Positions 1 through 9,362 of a stretch of DNA of 21,249 nucleotides are shown here, piece after piece. Position 1 is the stretch's first letter. Every line of letters begins with the position of its first letter. The DNA lies in NCBI GenBank assembly GCA_003526065.1, contig DQBD01000154.1:2213-23461 (forward strand), in the 5' to 3' direction. The notes below the pieces were generated by a model. It made no database searches. It was not told where the DNA came from and was given only the letters and a program-made list of their open reading frames with translations. The DNA is from Gammaproteobacteria bacterium. GTDB taxonomy: Bacteria; Pseudomonadota; Gammaproteobacteria; Immundisolibacterales; Immundisolibacteraceae. Both the position numbers and the translations under genes were made by a program.

Positions 1-34
1 ATGTTGCAGCTTGCCGAGGTGATCAGGGGAAGAA
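1..34. other. Window edge, no gene assigned
   Basis: These bases lie just beyond the stop codon of the minus-strand HPr gene. No gene can be assigned. The plus strand could read a 22-codon open frame from the first ATG, but it runs into the HPr gene antisense and looks like chance. Confidence 0.5.
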
Positions 35-325
35 TCACTCCGCCTCGTTCTCGCCAAATCCTGCTTTGACCAGCGTGGTTAGCGCGGCAAGTGCGGCCAC
101 CGCATCGGTCCCTTCCGCACTGATATGAATTTCGCACCCCTTTGCCGCGCCCAGCATCAACAATCCCATGATCGAGGTCCCGTTGACCGCCATGCCATCA
201 CGGCTGACGGTGACTTGCGCATCGAACTCGCCAACACATTTGACAAATTTAGCGGAGCTGCGGGCATGCAGACCACGCTCGTTGCAGATCACCAATGTCC
301 GTTGTAGCGGCGCGGTTGCATTCAC
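35..325 (-). CDS. ptsH: HPr family phosphocarrier protein
   Basis: This is a 96-residue HPr, the small cytoplasmic phosphocarrier that takes phosphate from enzyme I and passes it to EIIA domains. The phosphorylated histidine lies in ERGLHARSS (His20). The regulatory serine, the target of HPr kinase in bacteria that have it, matches Ser51 in NGTSIMGLL. Length is slightly above the usual 85 to 90 residues because of a short N-terminal extension. The start is a GTG that overlaps the TGA of the upstream EIIA gene (GTGA, 4 bases), with a GAAGG-like site before it, so the two are co-transcribed and probably translationally coupled. No sugar-specific EIIB/EIIC transporter is in view. In alphaproteobacteria this pair usually belongs to a regulatory PTS that does not transport sugars; that role is inferred here. 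Confidence 0.93.
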   Translation of the reverse strand: MNATAPLQRTLVICNERGLHARSSAKFVKCVGEFDAQVTVSRDGMAVNGTSIMGLLMLGAAKGCEIHISAEGTDAVAALAALTTLVKAGFGENEAE

Positions 326-729
326 TTGCCTTCACCCGTCAGCACCTTGGAGGCGACGGAAATATATTTGCGCCCTGCCTCGGCCGCCTGCTCGACCGCA
401 TCGGCCAGCTCGCACCCTTCCCTCACACTGGCGAATTTGATCAGCATCGGCAGATTGACACCGGCGATCACCTCTACCTTGGCGCGGTCGAGAATGGAGA
501 TCGACAGATTGGACGGGGTACCGCCGAACATATCGGTGAGGACCAGCACGCCTTTGCCTGAATCCACGTCTGTCACGGCATTCAGAATGTCGGCGCGGCG
601 TTGCTCCATATCATCGTCCGGGTCGATGCAGATCGCGCGGCTATCTTCCTGCGGGCCCACCACATGTGCCGCAGCAGCCAGTAATTCCTCGGCCAGGCGG
701 CCATGGGTTACGATTACCAAGCCAATCAT
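322..729 (-). CDS. PTS EIIA component, mannose (ManX) family
   Basis: This 135-residue protein has the fold signature of mannose-family EIIA domains: it begins MIGLVIVTHGRLAEE, with the phospho-accepting histidine at His9, and carries the family motif LTDMFGGTPSN in the middle. It is a stand-alone domain, without the IIB domain seen in E. coli ManX. A GGAAAG ribosome site lies just before the ATG. It overlaps the HPr gene by 4 bases. In alphaproteobacteria such a protein is commonly encoded near hprK, rapZ and ptsH and acts in regulation; here the ~160 bases upstream hold no hprK or rapZ, and the next gene on that strand is the unrelated vWA membrane protein. Confidence 0.92.
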   Translation of the reverse strand: MIGLVIVTHGRLAEELLAAAAHVVGPQEDSRAICIDPDDDMEQRRADILNAVTDVDSGKGVLVLTDMFGGTPSNLSISILDRAKVEVIAGVNLPMLIKFASVREGCELADAVEQAAEAGRKYISVASKVLTGEGK

Positions 730-890
730 TGTCTTTCCGCATATCCAGCTTATTGACGGGACAACATCCCTACCGATATTCGGGATTGGCGTCCACCGGG
801 AAACCGCATTCTAGACAGCCACAGTCTCGCTGGGAAGGGATGGCTGAAAAGACGCATATATGACCGGGAAGGCCACTGGACGCCTTTCGG
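730..890. other. Intergenic region upstream of the EIIA–HPr pair
   Basis: About 160 bases without a gene. It should carry the minus-strand promoter of the EIIA–HPr pair, although I cannot point to clear −35 and −10 boxes. On the minus strand, just after the stop of the preceding gene, a weak 5-bp stem with an 8-base loop can form (869–886, AAGGC pairing with GCCTT). A short T-rich patch follows ~15 bases later. It may be a weak terminator, but the case is poor. Confidence 0.4.
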
Positions 891-2987
891 CTAACGTCCC
901 TCCGAACGCCACGCAAATCCGATGGCGGCAGCAATCAATAGCAACATCAGCAAGGCCGGCAGCAGGCTGTGCTGCTCAAGCGCGGCAACCAGATATTGCC
1001 GGTTCTCGCGTAACCCGATCCAACCCTGGCCGGCCATATCTCGGCCGGGTCCCACGCGGCGAATATCGGGCACCCCGTCAGCACGCAACCACACCGCCGC
1101 ACCGCCACTTGCCGCCACGACCGGTGCCAGTTGGTTTTCGGTCGCGCGCACATCGGCGAATTCCACCGGATTCGCATCGCCGGCCGCAACGATCGTACTG
1201 CGCCGGCCATCACGCAGATGATAGATGCCAGGCTGCTGCGCCTCTATCTGCGCGCGCCATTTCCCCGGCGTGACGGGCATCATCTCGACAAGCTGACTAT
1301 GGCCGTCGGGAAATTCGACCAGTACCGGCACATCGGACAGATTAACGCTGCGCCGTTCGATCAGGATCTCCCCGGCCTCATACTCTGCATACAGATTTTC
1401 TTCTTCGAGGTCAGGCTCTTTCATCAGCCAGTGCGCCAGACGACGCAACAACTCGGCCTGCGGCCCACCGCCATCGAATCCGCGCGCCCAAAGCCAGCTA
1501 TGGTCGGACAGTAATTGCGCCACCCGCCCCTCTCCGACCTCGTCAAGCAGTAGAAGCGGCGCGCCGTCAGGGGCGGATAGCAACATCTTGCCATCGAGTT
1601 GTTCTGTTTCGATAAAGCGGAACCAGCGGCCCCAGCGCGGCGGATCCAGCGCCCCGCCGTCATCGGCAAAACTGTTCGCGCCGGGCAATGTTTCGGTCAC
1701 CGGATGCCGCGCGCCGAGGTCCGTCAATTGCGGCCGGAAACCGCCTGTCCTGATTCTGCCGGTCGGTTGCGCGGGAAAAACGATGGCAAGCGGGGTGCGG
1801 TAAAGACTTTCACCCGACGCAAATGCGGGCCCCGCCGCCACGAGCAACGCACCGCCCTGATCGACATAGTTCGCAATATTGTCGAAATAGGTGAAGGGCA
1901 GAACACCGCGTCGTTTATAACGATCGAAGATGATCAGATCGAACTCATGCAGTTTGATCGAAAAAAGCTCGCGGGTCGGGAAGGAGATCAAAGACAATTC
2001 ATCGACCGGCGTACCATCCTGTTTTTCAGGTGGTCGCAAAATCGTGAAATGCACCATATCGACACCCGGATCGGCCTTGAGCAGATTGCGCCAGGTCCGC
2101 TCCCCCGGGTGCGGCTCGCCGGACACAAGCAGCACACGCAAACGATCACGCACCCCGTTCACCATCAATGCGGTGCGGTTATTACGTAATGTCAATTCCT
2201 CCGGACCCGGATCAACAGACAACTCGACAACGTTGGCGCCCGCATGCGACAGCTTGAATCGCAGCTCGGCTTCTTCACCGACCTCTACCGGATGAAAAGT
2301 CGGCGGCCCGCCATTCAGGCGCAAGGCGATTTGCGCGGTGCCCGGCTGCCTCTCTTGTGGCCGGCTCCTGTCACCGGCAGGATCGCCATCATCGACCTGC
2401 AAGCGCAAGCTCAGCGTTTCCCCCACAATGCCGAATTTGGGCGCCTGCGCGATACTGAGCCGGCGGTCCTGCTGTTCGGGATTTCCGGTCAGCAAGGCAT
2501 GTACAGGCCCTGATAATTGCGACTGAAGTGCCTGGGGCGGCACATCATGCACCTGGCCGTCACTGATCATGATAGTACCGGCCACCCGTTCCGCCGGCAC
2601 GTCGAACATCAGCTTTTCCACCGCGGCGAACAGACGGGTTCCACCAAGACTTTCACCAATGCGCATCTCGCGCAATTGCAGATCCGGCAGACGGGCCAGC
2701 CGCGCGCGTATCAACTCCGCCGCCGCCGCCGCGCGATCGGCCCGCCCATCAAGCTGCTGGCTCGGGCTGTCATCGATTATCAAGGCGACAATATCCGGCA
2801 GGATTTCGCGCCGTTCACGGACGATCATTGGATTCGCCAACACCGCCAACAACAAAGCCGCCGCAACCCCACGCCAAACCGAACCGGGCAGCCTGGTAAA
2901 AAGGCAGATGCCGACCAGCAGCGCGGATAGCACTGCCAGAACCAGCAGCCACTCCCCCCCGATCAATGGCGCGAACACTATTTTCAC
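891..2987 (-). CDS. Membrane-anchored vWA-like / glutamine amidotransferase-like protein
   Basis: This 698-residue protein is the last gene of the MoxR operon. Two hydrophobic segments lie near the N-terminus (about residues 12–30 and 40–54) and one at the C-terminus (about 675–693), so the bulk is probably periplasmic. After the second segment the sequence IIDDSPSQQ gives a possible metal-ion-dependent adhesion site of the D-x-S-x-S type (Asp72, Ser74, Ser76), as in von Willebrand A domains. Around residues 285–390 there is a class I glutamine-amidotransferase-like region (VLLVSGEPHPG, then FDLIIFDRYK and GGALLVAAGP), without an obvious catalytic triad. The start overlaps the stop of the BatA/DUF4159 gene by 4 bases. 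Its biochemical role is not known to me; by context it is a partner of the MoxR ATPase. Confidence 0.8.
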   Translation of the reverse strand: MKIVFAPLIGGEWLLVLAVLSALLVGICLFTRLPGSVWRGVAAALLLAVLANPMIVRERREILPDIVALIIDDSPSQQLDGRADRAAAAAELIRARLARLPDLQLREMRIGESLGGTRLFAAVEKLMFDVPAERVAGTIMISDGQVHDVPPQALQSQLSGPVHALLTGNPEQQDRRLSIAQAPKFGIVGETLSLRLQVDDGDPAGDRSRPQERQPGTAQIALRLNGGPPTFHPVEVGEEAELRFKLSHAGANVVELSVDPGPEELTLRNNRTALMVNGVRDRLRVLLVSGEPHPGERTWRNLLKADPGVDMVHFTILRPPEKQDGTPVDELSLISFPTRELFSIKLHEFDLIIFDRYKRRGVLPFTYFDNIANYVDQGGALLVAAGPAFASGESLYRTPLAIVFPAQPTGRIRTGGFRPQLTDLGARHPVTETLPGANSFADDGGALDPPRWGRWFRFIETEQLDGKMLLSAPDGAPLLLLDEVGEGRVAQLLSDHSWLWARGFDGGGPQAELLRRLAHWLMKEPDLEEENLYAEYEAGEILIERRSVNLSDVPVLVEFPDGHSQLVEMMPVTPGKWRAQIEAQQPGIYHLRDGRRSTIVAAGDANPVEFADVRATENQLAPVVAASGGAAVWLRADGVPDIRRVGPGRDMAGQGWIGLRENRQYLVAALEQHSLLPALLMLLLIAAAIGFAWRSEGR

Positions 2988-5812
2988 TGCCCGAGCCTCT
3001 CGAGCAATGTCGGCACATGCACCTGATCGGCCTTGTAATTACCGGTCAATGCATACATCACGAAATTGACCCCGACCCGGAATGCCAGTTCGCGCTGTCT
3101 TGCACCGCCCGGCTCAAGCGGCAATGCCGGCCGCCCCGCCTCATCGATCGCCCAGGCCGCCGCCCAATCGGCACTCCCCACGATCAGCCCCGACACCCGT
3201 TCGCTATTTACATTATCGCCGGTTTCAGCCGCAGCCGCTTCAATCCACAATTGCCCGCCGACATAGCGGCCGGGGAAACCCTGCAGCAGATAAAAGGATT
3301 TGGTGATCACATGTTCGGGCGGCACCGGCATCAGGGGCGGAACATCGAGCGCACCCAGAATCTGCCGCAAGGTCTGTTGCCCCGGACCCGATACGGCACC
3401 CGCATTGCCACGATAGCTGTTGAAGCGGGTCAACTGATCGCGGGTATCGAACAAAATCGTTCCGCCATTCTTCATATAGCGGTCGATTTTCGCGAGCGCG
3501 CCATCTGACAGTGGCTTCTGACCCGCAACCATCGGCCAGTAAATGAGCGGATAAAAGACAAGCGCATCGGTTTCGGGATCAAGCCCGAAAGGCGCGGCGG
3601 GCGCAAAGGCGGTGCGGGCGCTCAACACCCTGCTGAGACCGGCAAGACCCGCCTGGCTGCGCGCATCGGTCTCGCGATCGCCCGTCAGAATATAGCCAAG
3701 TCTGGTTTCTAGCGCCGCCGCAAGAATCCGGGCATCATCGCTGGCCGAATCTGCGGCGGCGGGCGCAGCATCCGCCCGCGACGACGCGCCGGCAAGCCCG
3801 ATGAGAAACACAACCGCCACCACGGATGCCGCAGCTGATCGACGCCGCAAATCGGGCCAGCGACCACGGCCCGTGACGACAAGAATGCAGACGGCATCGG
3901 CCAGTAATACTATGAGGGCAAGCACAAGCAAAGGCGGCAGCAGGGATACCTCCTGCGACCGGGTATAATCGTGGGCGGCATAATTGGCCGGCAAACCGGT
4001 CAGCGGCTGCAAATCCGCAGCGCCACGCGGCAGATTCACAGCCTGACGCGCGGCGGAAACACCGTAATAGCCCGGGGGCGTTTCAGGCCCAAGCTCGGTT
4101 ACCACGGTATCGGGGCCAACCGGCAATGGCCGCACAACCGGCGGCGGCGCACCCAATTGCCCGAACCCGTCAAGCACCAGCAATGGTGGCAGAAACTCCT
4201 GCGCATGGCGATCGGCGGGCGTTTCGCCGATCCGGCCGGGCGACATCTCCGCCAGCCGCTGCAGCATTGCAACATAAAGCCCTGAAAGCGGCAGATTGGA
4301 CCATTGCGCATTGGCGGTGACATGAAACAGGACAACCCAGCCTTCACCGCGTCTTTCCGCTGTCACGAGCGGTGTACCGTCACCCAGGGTCGCCCAGCTG
4401 CGTTGCGACAATCCCGGTTCGGGCTGGGCCAGTATCTGCCGCTTGATCTTCACCTCCGCAGGCACCGGCAGGCCGAAAAACGGGCTATGTTCGGGAAATT
4501 CGGCCATTCCCACCGGGTTTTCCCAGGACAAGGCACCCCCAAGCGACCGACCGCCACGCCTGAGGCGCACCGGGATAAGATCGTCATTTTTTTCCGCCAT
4601 ACGGGGGCCGGCAAAGCGTAGCAGCACGCCCCCCTTATTGACCCAGTTGGCCACCCGCGCCGCATCCTCGCCCACGATTTGACCGATATCGGCAAGCACC
4701 AGCATCGACAGGGAACCCGACAGCAGCGCCGTGATCGTGCCGCGCTGTGTTTCAGCGAACGGCGCCATCGCCCGCTCGATATAGAAAAGTTCATCGAGTA
4801 AAGGCTGCGCGAGTTCGAGATTGGCACCTGAGACGAGCCCAACCTGACGCCGCTGCCAGCGGCTGTCGAGCAGCCAGAGCGATGCCGCCGAGCGGGGCGG
4901 CGAAAGCTGAATCCGATCCGCCCCGTTGCGCAGGGCGACCGGCATGCTCAGGGCAATGTCCAATTCTGTCTCACCGGCGGCGAATTGACCCGGCGCGGTG
5001 GATAATATCCGTCCATCCGCCCCGAGCACCTGTACCGAAACCGGTTCCGACGGCCCTGGCACAGCGCGCAGCAATGTCACCGCAAACCCCGACGGGGTTG
5101 GCTTTGGTGCTGCAAGAATAGGCGGATTTTCCCCGGCGCCATCTGTGTAAAAATGGATCTGCCCCCACCGCGCCAGCGCGCCTGACAGCGCCGCGGTGCC
5201 GGCGGTATCGGATGGCGACATAAACCCGTCGCTCAGCCAGGCAATATGCGCCTGGCCCGCATCGGCTGACCGCTGCCGCAGGCCCGCAAGCCGTTCCGCA
5301 GCCGCGCCCCGATCGACAGGCCAGGGCCTTGGCGCCAATGCCCGCGCCACGCCGAGCGCATCAGAAGCCAGCATCGGTGCCAGCGGTTCGACAGCCATCG
5401 TCCGCGCCGTCGGCAATATCACAACGCGCGCATTCTGCCGCTTTGCCGCGCCGATCAGTGACATCATCGTCTGGCGCCGCTGCTGCCAGCCCGGACCGGC
5501 AGTCCAGCCATTATCGACGACAATCAGCAGCAAGCCGCCGCGAAAATCCCCCTGCGCCGCATTGAGCGACGGGCCCGCCAGCCCGACGATCACACAGGCA
5601 GCCAAGGCAAGCCGCAGCACAAGCAACCACCAGGGGGTGCGCGCGGGCGATTCCTCGCTGTTCCGCAATCCGCGCAGAAAGATCGCGGCGGGAAAGAAAA
5701 TCCGCCGCGGCATTGGCGGCGTCGCACGCAACAGCCACCAGATCGCCGGCAGCCCCAGCAGCGCCAGCAGGATCAGCGGTTCCGCGAACATGACCGGGCC
5801 GATCTGCAGCAT
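2984..5812 (-). CDS. BatA-type N-terminal and DUF4159 domain membrane protein
   Basis: A 942-residue protein with a layered architecture. The N-terminus (about 1–90) has the two-helix BatA-like membrane anchor, beginning PLILLALLGLPAIWWLLRA. A vWA-like region follows, but its metal site is degenerate: the strand ends VVDNGWTAG rather than D-x-S-x-S. A glutamine-amidotransferase-like segment lies roughly at 350–500. Further hydrophobic segments lie near residues 623–647 and 655–675, and the C-terminal ~250 residues match the DUF4159 style (LVFYPLIYWPMVAG, KNGGTILFDTRDQ). It overlaps the DUF58 gene by one base (TGATG) and the next gene by four. DUF4159 proteins commonly sit beside MoxR and DUF58 genes in alphaproteobacteria; the substrate of the system is unknown. 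Confidence 0.85.
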   Translation of the reverse strand: MLQIGPVMFAEPLILLALLGLPAIWWLLRATPPMPRRIFFPAAIFLRGLRNSEESPARTPWWLLVLRLALAACVIVGLAGPSLNAAQGDFRGGLLLIVVDNGWTAGPGWQQRRQTMMSLIGAAKRQNARVVILPTARTMAVEPLAPMLASDALGVARALAPRPWPVDRGAAAERLAGLRQRSADAGQAHIAWLSDGFMSPSDTAGTAALSGALARWGQIHFYTDGAGENPPILAAPKPTPSGFAVTLLRAVPGPSEPVSVQVLGADGRILSTAPGQFAAGETELDIALSMPVALRNGADRIQLSPPRSAASLWLLDSRWQRRQVGLVSGANLELAQPLLDELFYIERAMAPFAETQRGTITALLSGSLSMLVLADIGQIVGEDAARVANWVNKGGVLLRFAGPRMAEKNDDLIPVRLRRGGRSLGGALSWENPVGMAEFPEHSPFFGLPVPAEVKIKRQILAQPEPGLSQRSWATLGDGTPLVTAERRGEGWVVLFHVTANAQWSNLPLSGLYVAMLQRLAEMSPGRIGETPADRHAQEFLPPLLVLDGFGQLGAPPPVVRPLPVGPDTVVTELGPETPPGYYGVSAARQAVNLPRGAADLQPLTGLPANYAAHDYTRSQEVSLLPPLLVLALIVLLADAVCILVVTGRGRWPDLRRRSAAASVVAVVFLIGLAGASSRADAAPAAADSASDDARILAAALETRLGYILTGDRETDARSQAGLAGLSRVLSARTAFAPAAPFGLDPETDALVFYPLIYWPMVAGQKPLSDGALAKIDRYMKNGGTILFDTRDQLTRFNSYRGNAGAVSGPGQQTLRQILGALDVPPLMPVPPEHVITKSFYLLQGFPGRYVGGQLWIEAAAAETGDNVNSERVSGLIVGSADWAAAWAIDEAGRPALPLEPGGARQRELAFRVGVNFVMYALTGNYKADQVHVPTLLERLGQ

Positions 5813-6741
5813 CAGGCGGATACCCTCATATCATCAGCCAGACAGCGGTACAGCCCAAGCAGCGCGAGTTGCGGGGTCTGATCGGTGCGGTGAACCGTCA
5901 GCCGCCAGCCTGCATCCTGGCAGATCGTCTGCAATCCCGCACGGTGACGGTTCAGTTCTTCGCGATAGGCGGCGCGCACCGATTGCGCCCGCCCGAAAAC
6001 AATATCCTCGGCCCCCGACCCGTCATGAAACATGACCCGTCCGGCAAACGGGAAATCTTCCTCCGTCGGATCGAGAATCTGCATCATATAGCCCTGCACA
6101 CCCTGATCCGCATAATTGCGGATAACGGCGGCAATCTCATCAAGCGGTGACAGAAAATCGCCGAACAGGAGCAACTTGGCGTGCCGTACAAGGGATTGGT
6201 TGGATGGCAAGGAACGATTTATATCCTCCGACGCGACGGCATCGACAGGCAGCGCTTTCTCCGCCAGCGCCTCGACAAAGCGGCTGAAGCCAAGCTGGCC
6301 GGTACGCGGCGGCCCCTCAGCCCCCAACAGACCGACCCGTTCGCCCGCCCCCATCAGCAGGCCGGCAACCGCGAGGCACAGCAACATGGCACGATCCGCC
6401 TTGCTGGCGCCGGCGAATTGCGACCGATACGCCATGCCGGGCCCCATATCGCACCAGCACCAGAGGGTTTCGGCTGCTTCCCATTCTGTTTCGCGCACGA
6501 ATAAATGGCTGCTTCGGGCGGATTGCCGCCAGTCGATCGCGCGGATCGCATCCCCCGGACCATAACGGCGAAATTGCCAGAATGCCTCCCCCAGCCCGAC
6601 CCGGCGACGCCCATGTGCGCCGTGTGCACCTGTATTGGCGACCCGTTCCGCCTTCACCATCCAGGGCGGCAGAGCGGCGCATAACGCCTCCGCCTGTGCC
6701 CGCAGGCTGGCAATCCGCGCGGCCTGGGCAGATGCGGGCAT
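5812..6741 (-). CDS. DUF58 domain-containing protein
   Basis: This 309-residue cytoplasmic protein belongs to the DUF58 family, which is nearly always encoded next to a MoxR AAA ATPase. The diagnostic stretch is GPGDAIRAIDWR at residues 61–72, followed by HLFVRETEWE. No membrane segment is evident; a vWA-like fold is expected for the second half (LLFGDFLSPLDEI). The gene lies 6 bases downstream of moxR and shares one base with the next gene, so all four are one transcript. DUF58 proteins are thought to act with MoxR as a chaperone or assembly module, which is inference from context. Confidence 0.9.
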   Translation of the reverse strand: MPASAQAARIASLRAQAEALCAALPPWMVKAERVANTGAHGAHGRRRVGLGEAFWQFRRYGPGDAIRAIDWRQSARSSHLFVRETEWEAAETLWCWCDMGPGMAYRSQFAGASKADRAMLLCLAVAGLLMGAGERVGLLGAEGPPRTGQLGFSRFVEALAEKALPVDAVASEDINRSLPSNQSLVRHAKLLLFGDFLSPLDEIAAVIRNYADQGVQGYMMQILDPTEEDFPFAGRVMFHDGSGAEDIVFGRAQSVRAAYREELNRHRAGLQTICQDAGWRLTVHRTDQTPQLALLGLYRCLADDMRVSA

Positions 6742-6747
6742 CGCGCC

Positions 6748-7758
<1,011 letters not shown>

Positions 7759-7885
7759 TTGGCGTACTATATCCTAGGCAGTGGCAGGCGCGATCAAAAA
7801 AACAACCGGCACGCTGCATGACCAAACTATCGCATCTGCTGCCCCGCAACGCATCAACTAACCGACGGAGCAAACGGAAAAGCGC
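7759..7885. promoter_or_regulatory. Divergent promoter region, moxR operon and DUF1285 operon
   Basis: These 127 bases separate two divergent operons, so promoters in both directions must lie here or just inside the genes. A TATAGT-like hexamer on the minus strand (around 7763–7773) is very close to the moxR start. A GGAAAAG ribosome site precedes the DUF1285 start. I see no convincing operator or terminator. Confidence 0.4.
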
Positions 7886-8479
7886 ATGGCAACCCCACCT
7901 GACAACCGGCTCAAATCCATCGAGCGGCAGATCTGGGCCCGCGACAAGCGCGCACCCGCGCCGGTCGAGAAATGGGAACCTGAATTCCGCGGCGATATCG
8001 ATATGCGAATCGCCCGCGACGGCAGTTGGCATTATCAGGGCAGCCCCATCAACCGTATCGGCATGGTGCAGCTTTTCGCAACGGTGCTGCGCCGTGACCC
8101 GGACGGTAAATTCTATCTCGTCACACCGGTCGAAAAGCTCGGCATTACTGTCGATGACGCCCCATTCGTCGCTGTCGAGATGCAGGTGGAGGGCGACGGA
8201 ACGGCACAGCAATTGCGCTTTCGCACCAATCTTGATGATTGGGTCGATGCGGGCCCCGCGCACCCCCTGCGCATCGCCATTGACCCCGAGACGCAGGAGC
8301 CCTCACCTTACGTGCATGTCAGGGGAAACCTTGAAGCTTTGATCGCACGGCCTGTATTCTATGATCTTGTGGCATTATGCAGCGACCATGAGGAAGACGG
8401 GAAGACCCGCTTCGGCACCTGGAGCGGCGGGCAGTTTTTCGCTTTTTCCGATTCGGCTGATGTCAGGGGAGACATATGA
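7886..8479 (+). CDS. DUF1285 domain-containing protein
   Basis: A 197-residue soluble protein resembling the DUF1285 family: it has the early motif DMRIARDGSWHYQGSPI, then MVQLFATVLRRDPDG and YLVTPVEKLGI, and a late PYVHVRGNLEALIARPVFY. There is no signal peptide or membrane segment. The ATG is preceded by GGAAAAG at good spacing. The function of the family is not established to my knowledge. It is the first gene of a plus-strand unit with a Nudix hydrolase, a DUF6111 protein and cca; its stop codon lies 4 bases before the chosen Nudix start. Confidence 0.86.
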   Translation: MATPPDNRLKSIERQIWARDKRAPAPVEKWEPEFRGDIDMRIARDGSWHYQGSPINRIGMVQLFATVLRRDPDGKFYLVTPVEKLGITVDDAPFVAVEMQVEGDGTAQQLRFRTNLDDWVDAGPAHPLRIAIDPETQEPSPYVHVRGNLEALIARPVFYDLVALCSDHEEDGKTRFGTWSGGQFFAFSDSADVRGDI

Positions 8480-8483
8480 TCCG

Positions 8484-9095
8484 ATGCGCGATCTGATACG
8501 CGAGAAGCTGCGCGGTACCTTGCCGGTCGGGCCCGAGGACGGGGCAATGAACGGCGATTTCGCGCTTAATCCGGAAGATAATTTCTTTGCCGATATCGGC
8601 AGTTTCCGGCCTGCCGCAGTGCTTGTACCGATTATCACCCGTCCCGAAGAAATGACTGTGCTGCTGACCCGGCGGCCCGACTATATGAACAAGCATGCAG
8701 GCCAGATCGCCTTTCCCGGCGGCGGCATGGATGAAGCGGATAAGAGCCCGGTCGCCGCCGCCCTGCGCGAGGCGGAAGAAGAGGTGGGACTTGATCCCGC
8801 AACGGTTGAAATTGTCGGCAGGCTTGATCCCTATCGCACCGGCACAGGCTATCAGATCATTCCGATCGTTGGATTTATCACCCCTGATTTCGAGCCGCAG
8901 CGATGCGAAATCGAGGTGGCGGAGATTTTCGAGGTGCCGTTTTCCTTTTTGATGGATCCTGTCAATCATCAACGGCATCAGGGGGAATGGCGCGGCAAGA
9001 AACGTGAATATTACGCCGTACCCTATGAAGATTACTATATTTGGGGAGCAACCGCCGGCATGCTTGTAAATCTGTCAAAAAGATTGGCCGACTGA
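8484..9095 (+). CDS. CoA pyrophosphatase-type Nudix hydrolase
   Basis: A 203-residue Nudix hydrolase of the type that splits coenzyme A into phosphopantetheine and adenosine 3',5'-bisphosphate. The CoA-pyrophosphatase signature is clear: LLTRRPDYMNKHAGQIAFPG (about residues 60–79), followed by the Nudix core REAEEEVGL (95–103), whose glutamates bind the metal. The frame is open from 8361, but the upstream part overlaps DUF1285 and has no family character. I chose the ATG at 8484 because an AGGGGAG ribosome site lies about 12 bases before it (8465–8471) and the length is then typical; an ATG at 8460 is a weaker alternative. The stop overlaps the next start (TGATG). Confidence 0.9.
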   Translation: MRDLIREKLRGTLPVGPEDGAMNGDFALNPEDNFFADIGSFRPAAVLVPIITRPEEMTVLLTRRPDYMNKHAGQIAFPGGGMDEADKSPVAAALREAEEEVGLDPATVEIVGRLDPYRTGTGYQIIPIVGFITPDFEPQRCEIEVAEIFEVPFSFLMDPVNHQRHQGEWRGKKREYYAVPYEDYYIWGATAGMLVNLSKRLAD

Positions 9096-9361
9096 TGGCC
9101 CGGGTTTTTCTGATCGAGGCCTTTCTGTTTCTGCTGCCGCTGATTCTTTACGGCGGTTATCTGTATCTCATCAAACGCAAACAGGACCGTGACGGGGCGC
9201 ATTGGAAAAATGCCCCTTATCTGTGGCTTGTTCTGGGCGGGCTCGGTCTGATGGCGGCGGGTATGCTCGTCATGGCCTATCTGAGCGGCGAGGATCCGGC
9301 AGGCGCCTATGTGCCTGCGCATATGGAAAATGGCCGCATCGTGCCTGGCGAGGTGAAATAA
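9095..9361 (+). CDS. Small DUF6111-like membrane protein
   Basis: An 88-residue protein with two predicted membrane helices: FLIEAFLFLLPLILYGGYLY near the N-terminus and a second at about residues 42–62 (LWLVLGGLGLMAAGMLVMA). A basic patch (KRKQDRDG) lies between them. It ends with a short hydrophilic tail (HMENGRIVPGEVK). The chosen ATG overlaps the Nudix stop codon by one base; the open frame continues upstream, but only antisense to family sense within the Nudix gene. It resembles the small DUF6111 proteins found next to cca in alphaproteobacteria; that assignment is from memory of the family's style. Function unknown. Confidence 0.75.
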   Translation: MARVFLIEAFLFLLPLILYGGYLYLIKRKQDRDGAHWKNAPYLWLVLGGLGLMAAGMLVMAYLSGEDPAGAYVPAHMENGRIVPGEVK

Positions 9362-9362
9362 C

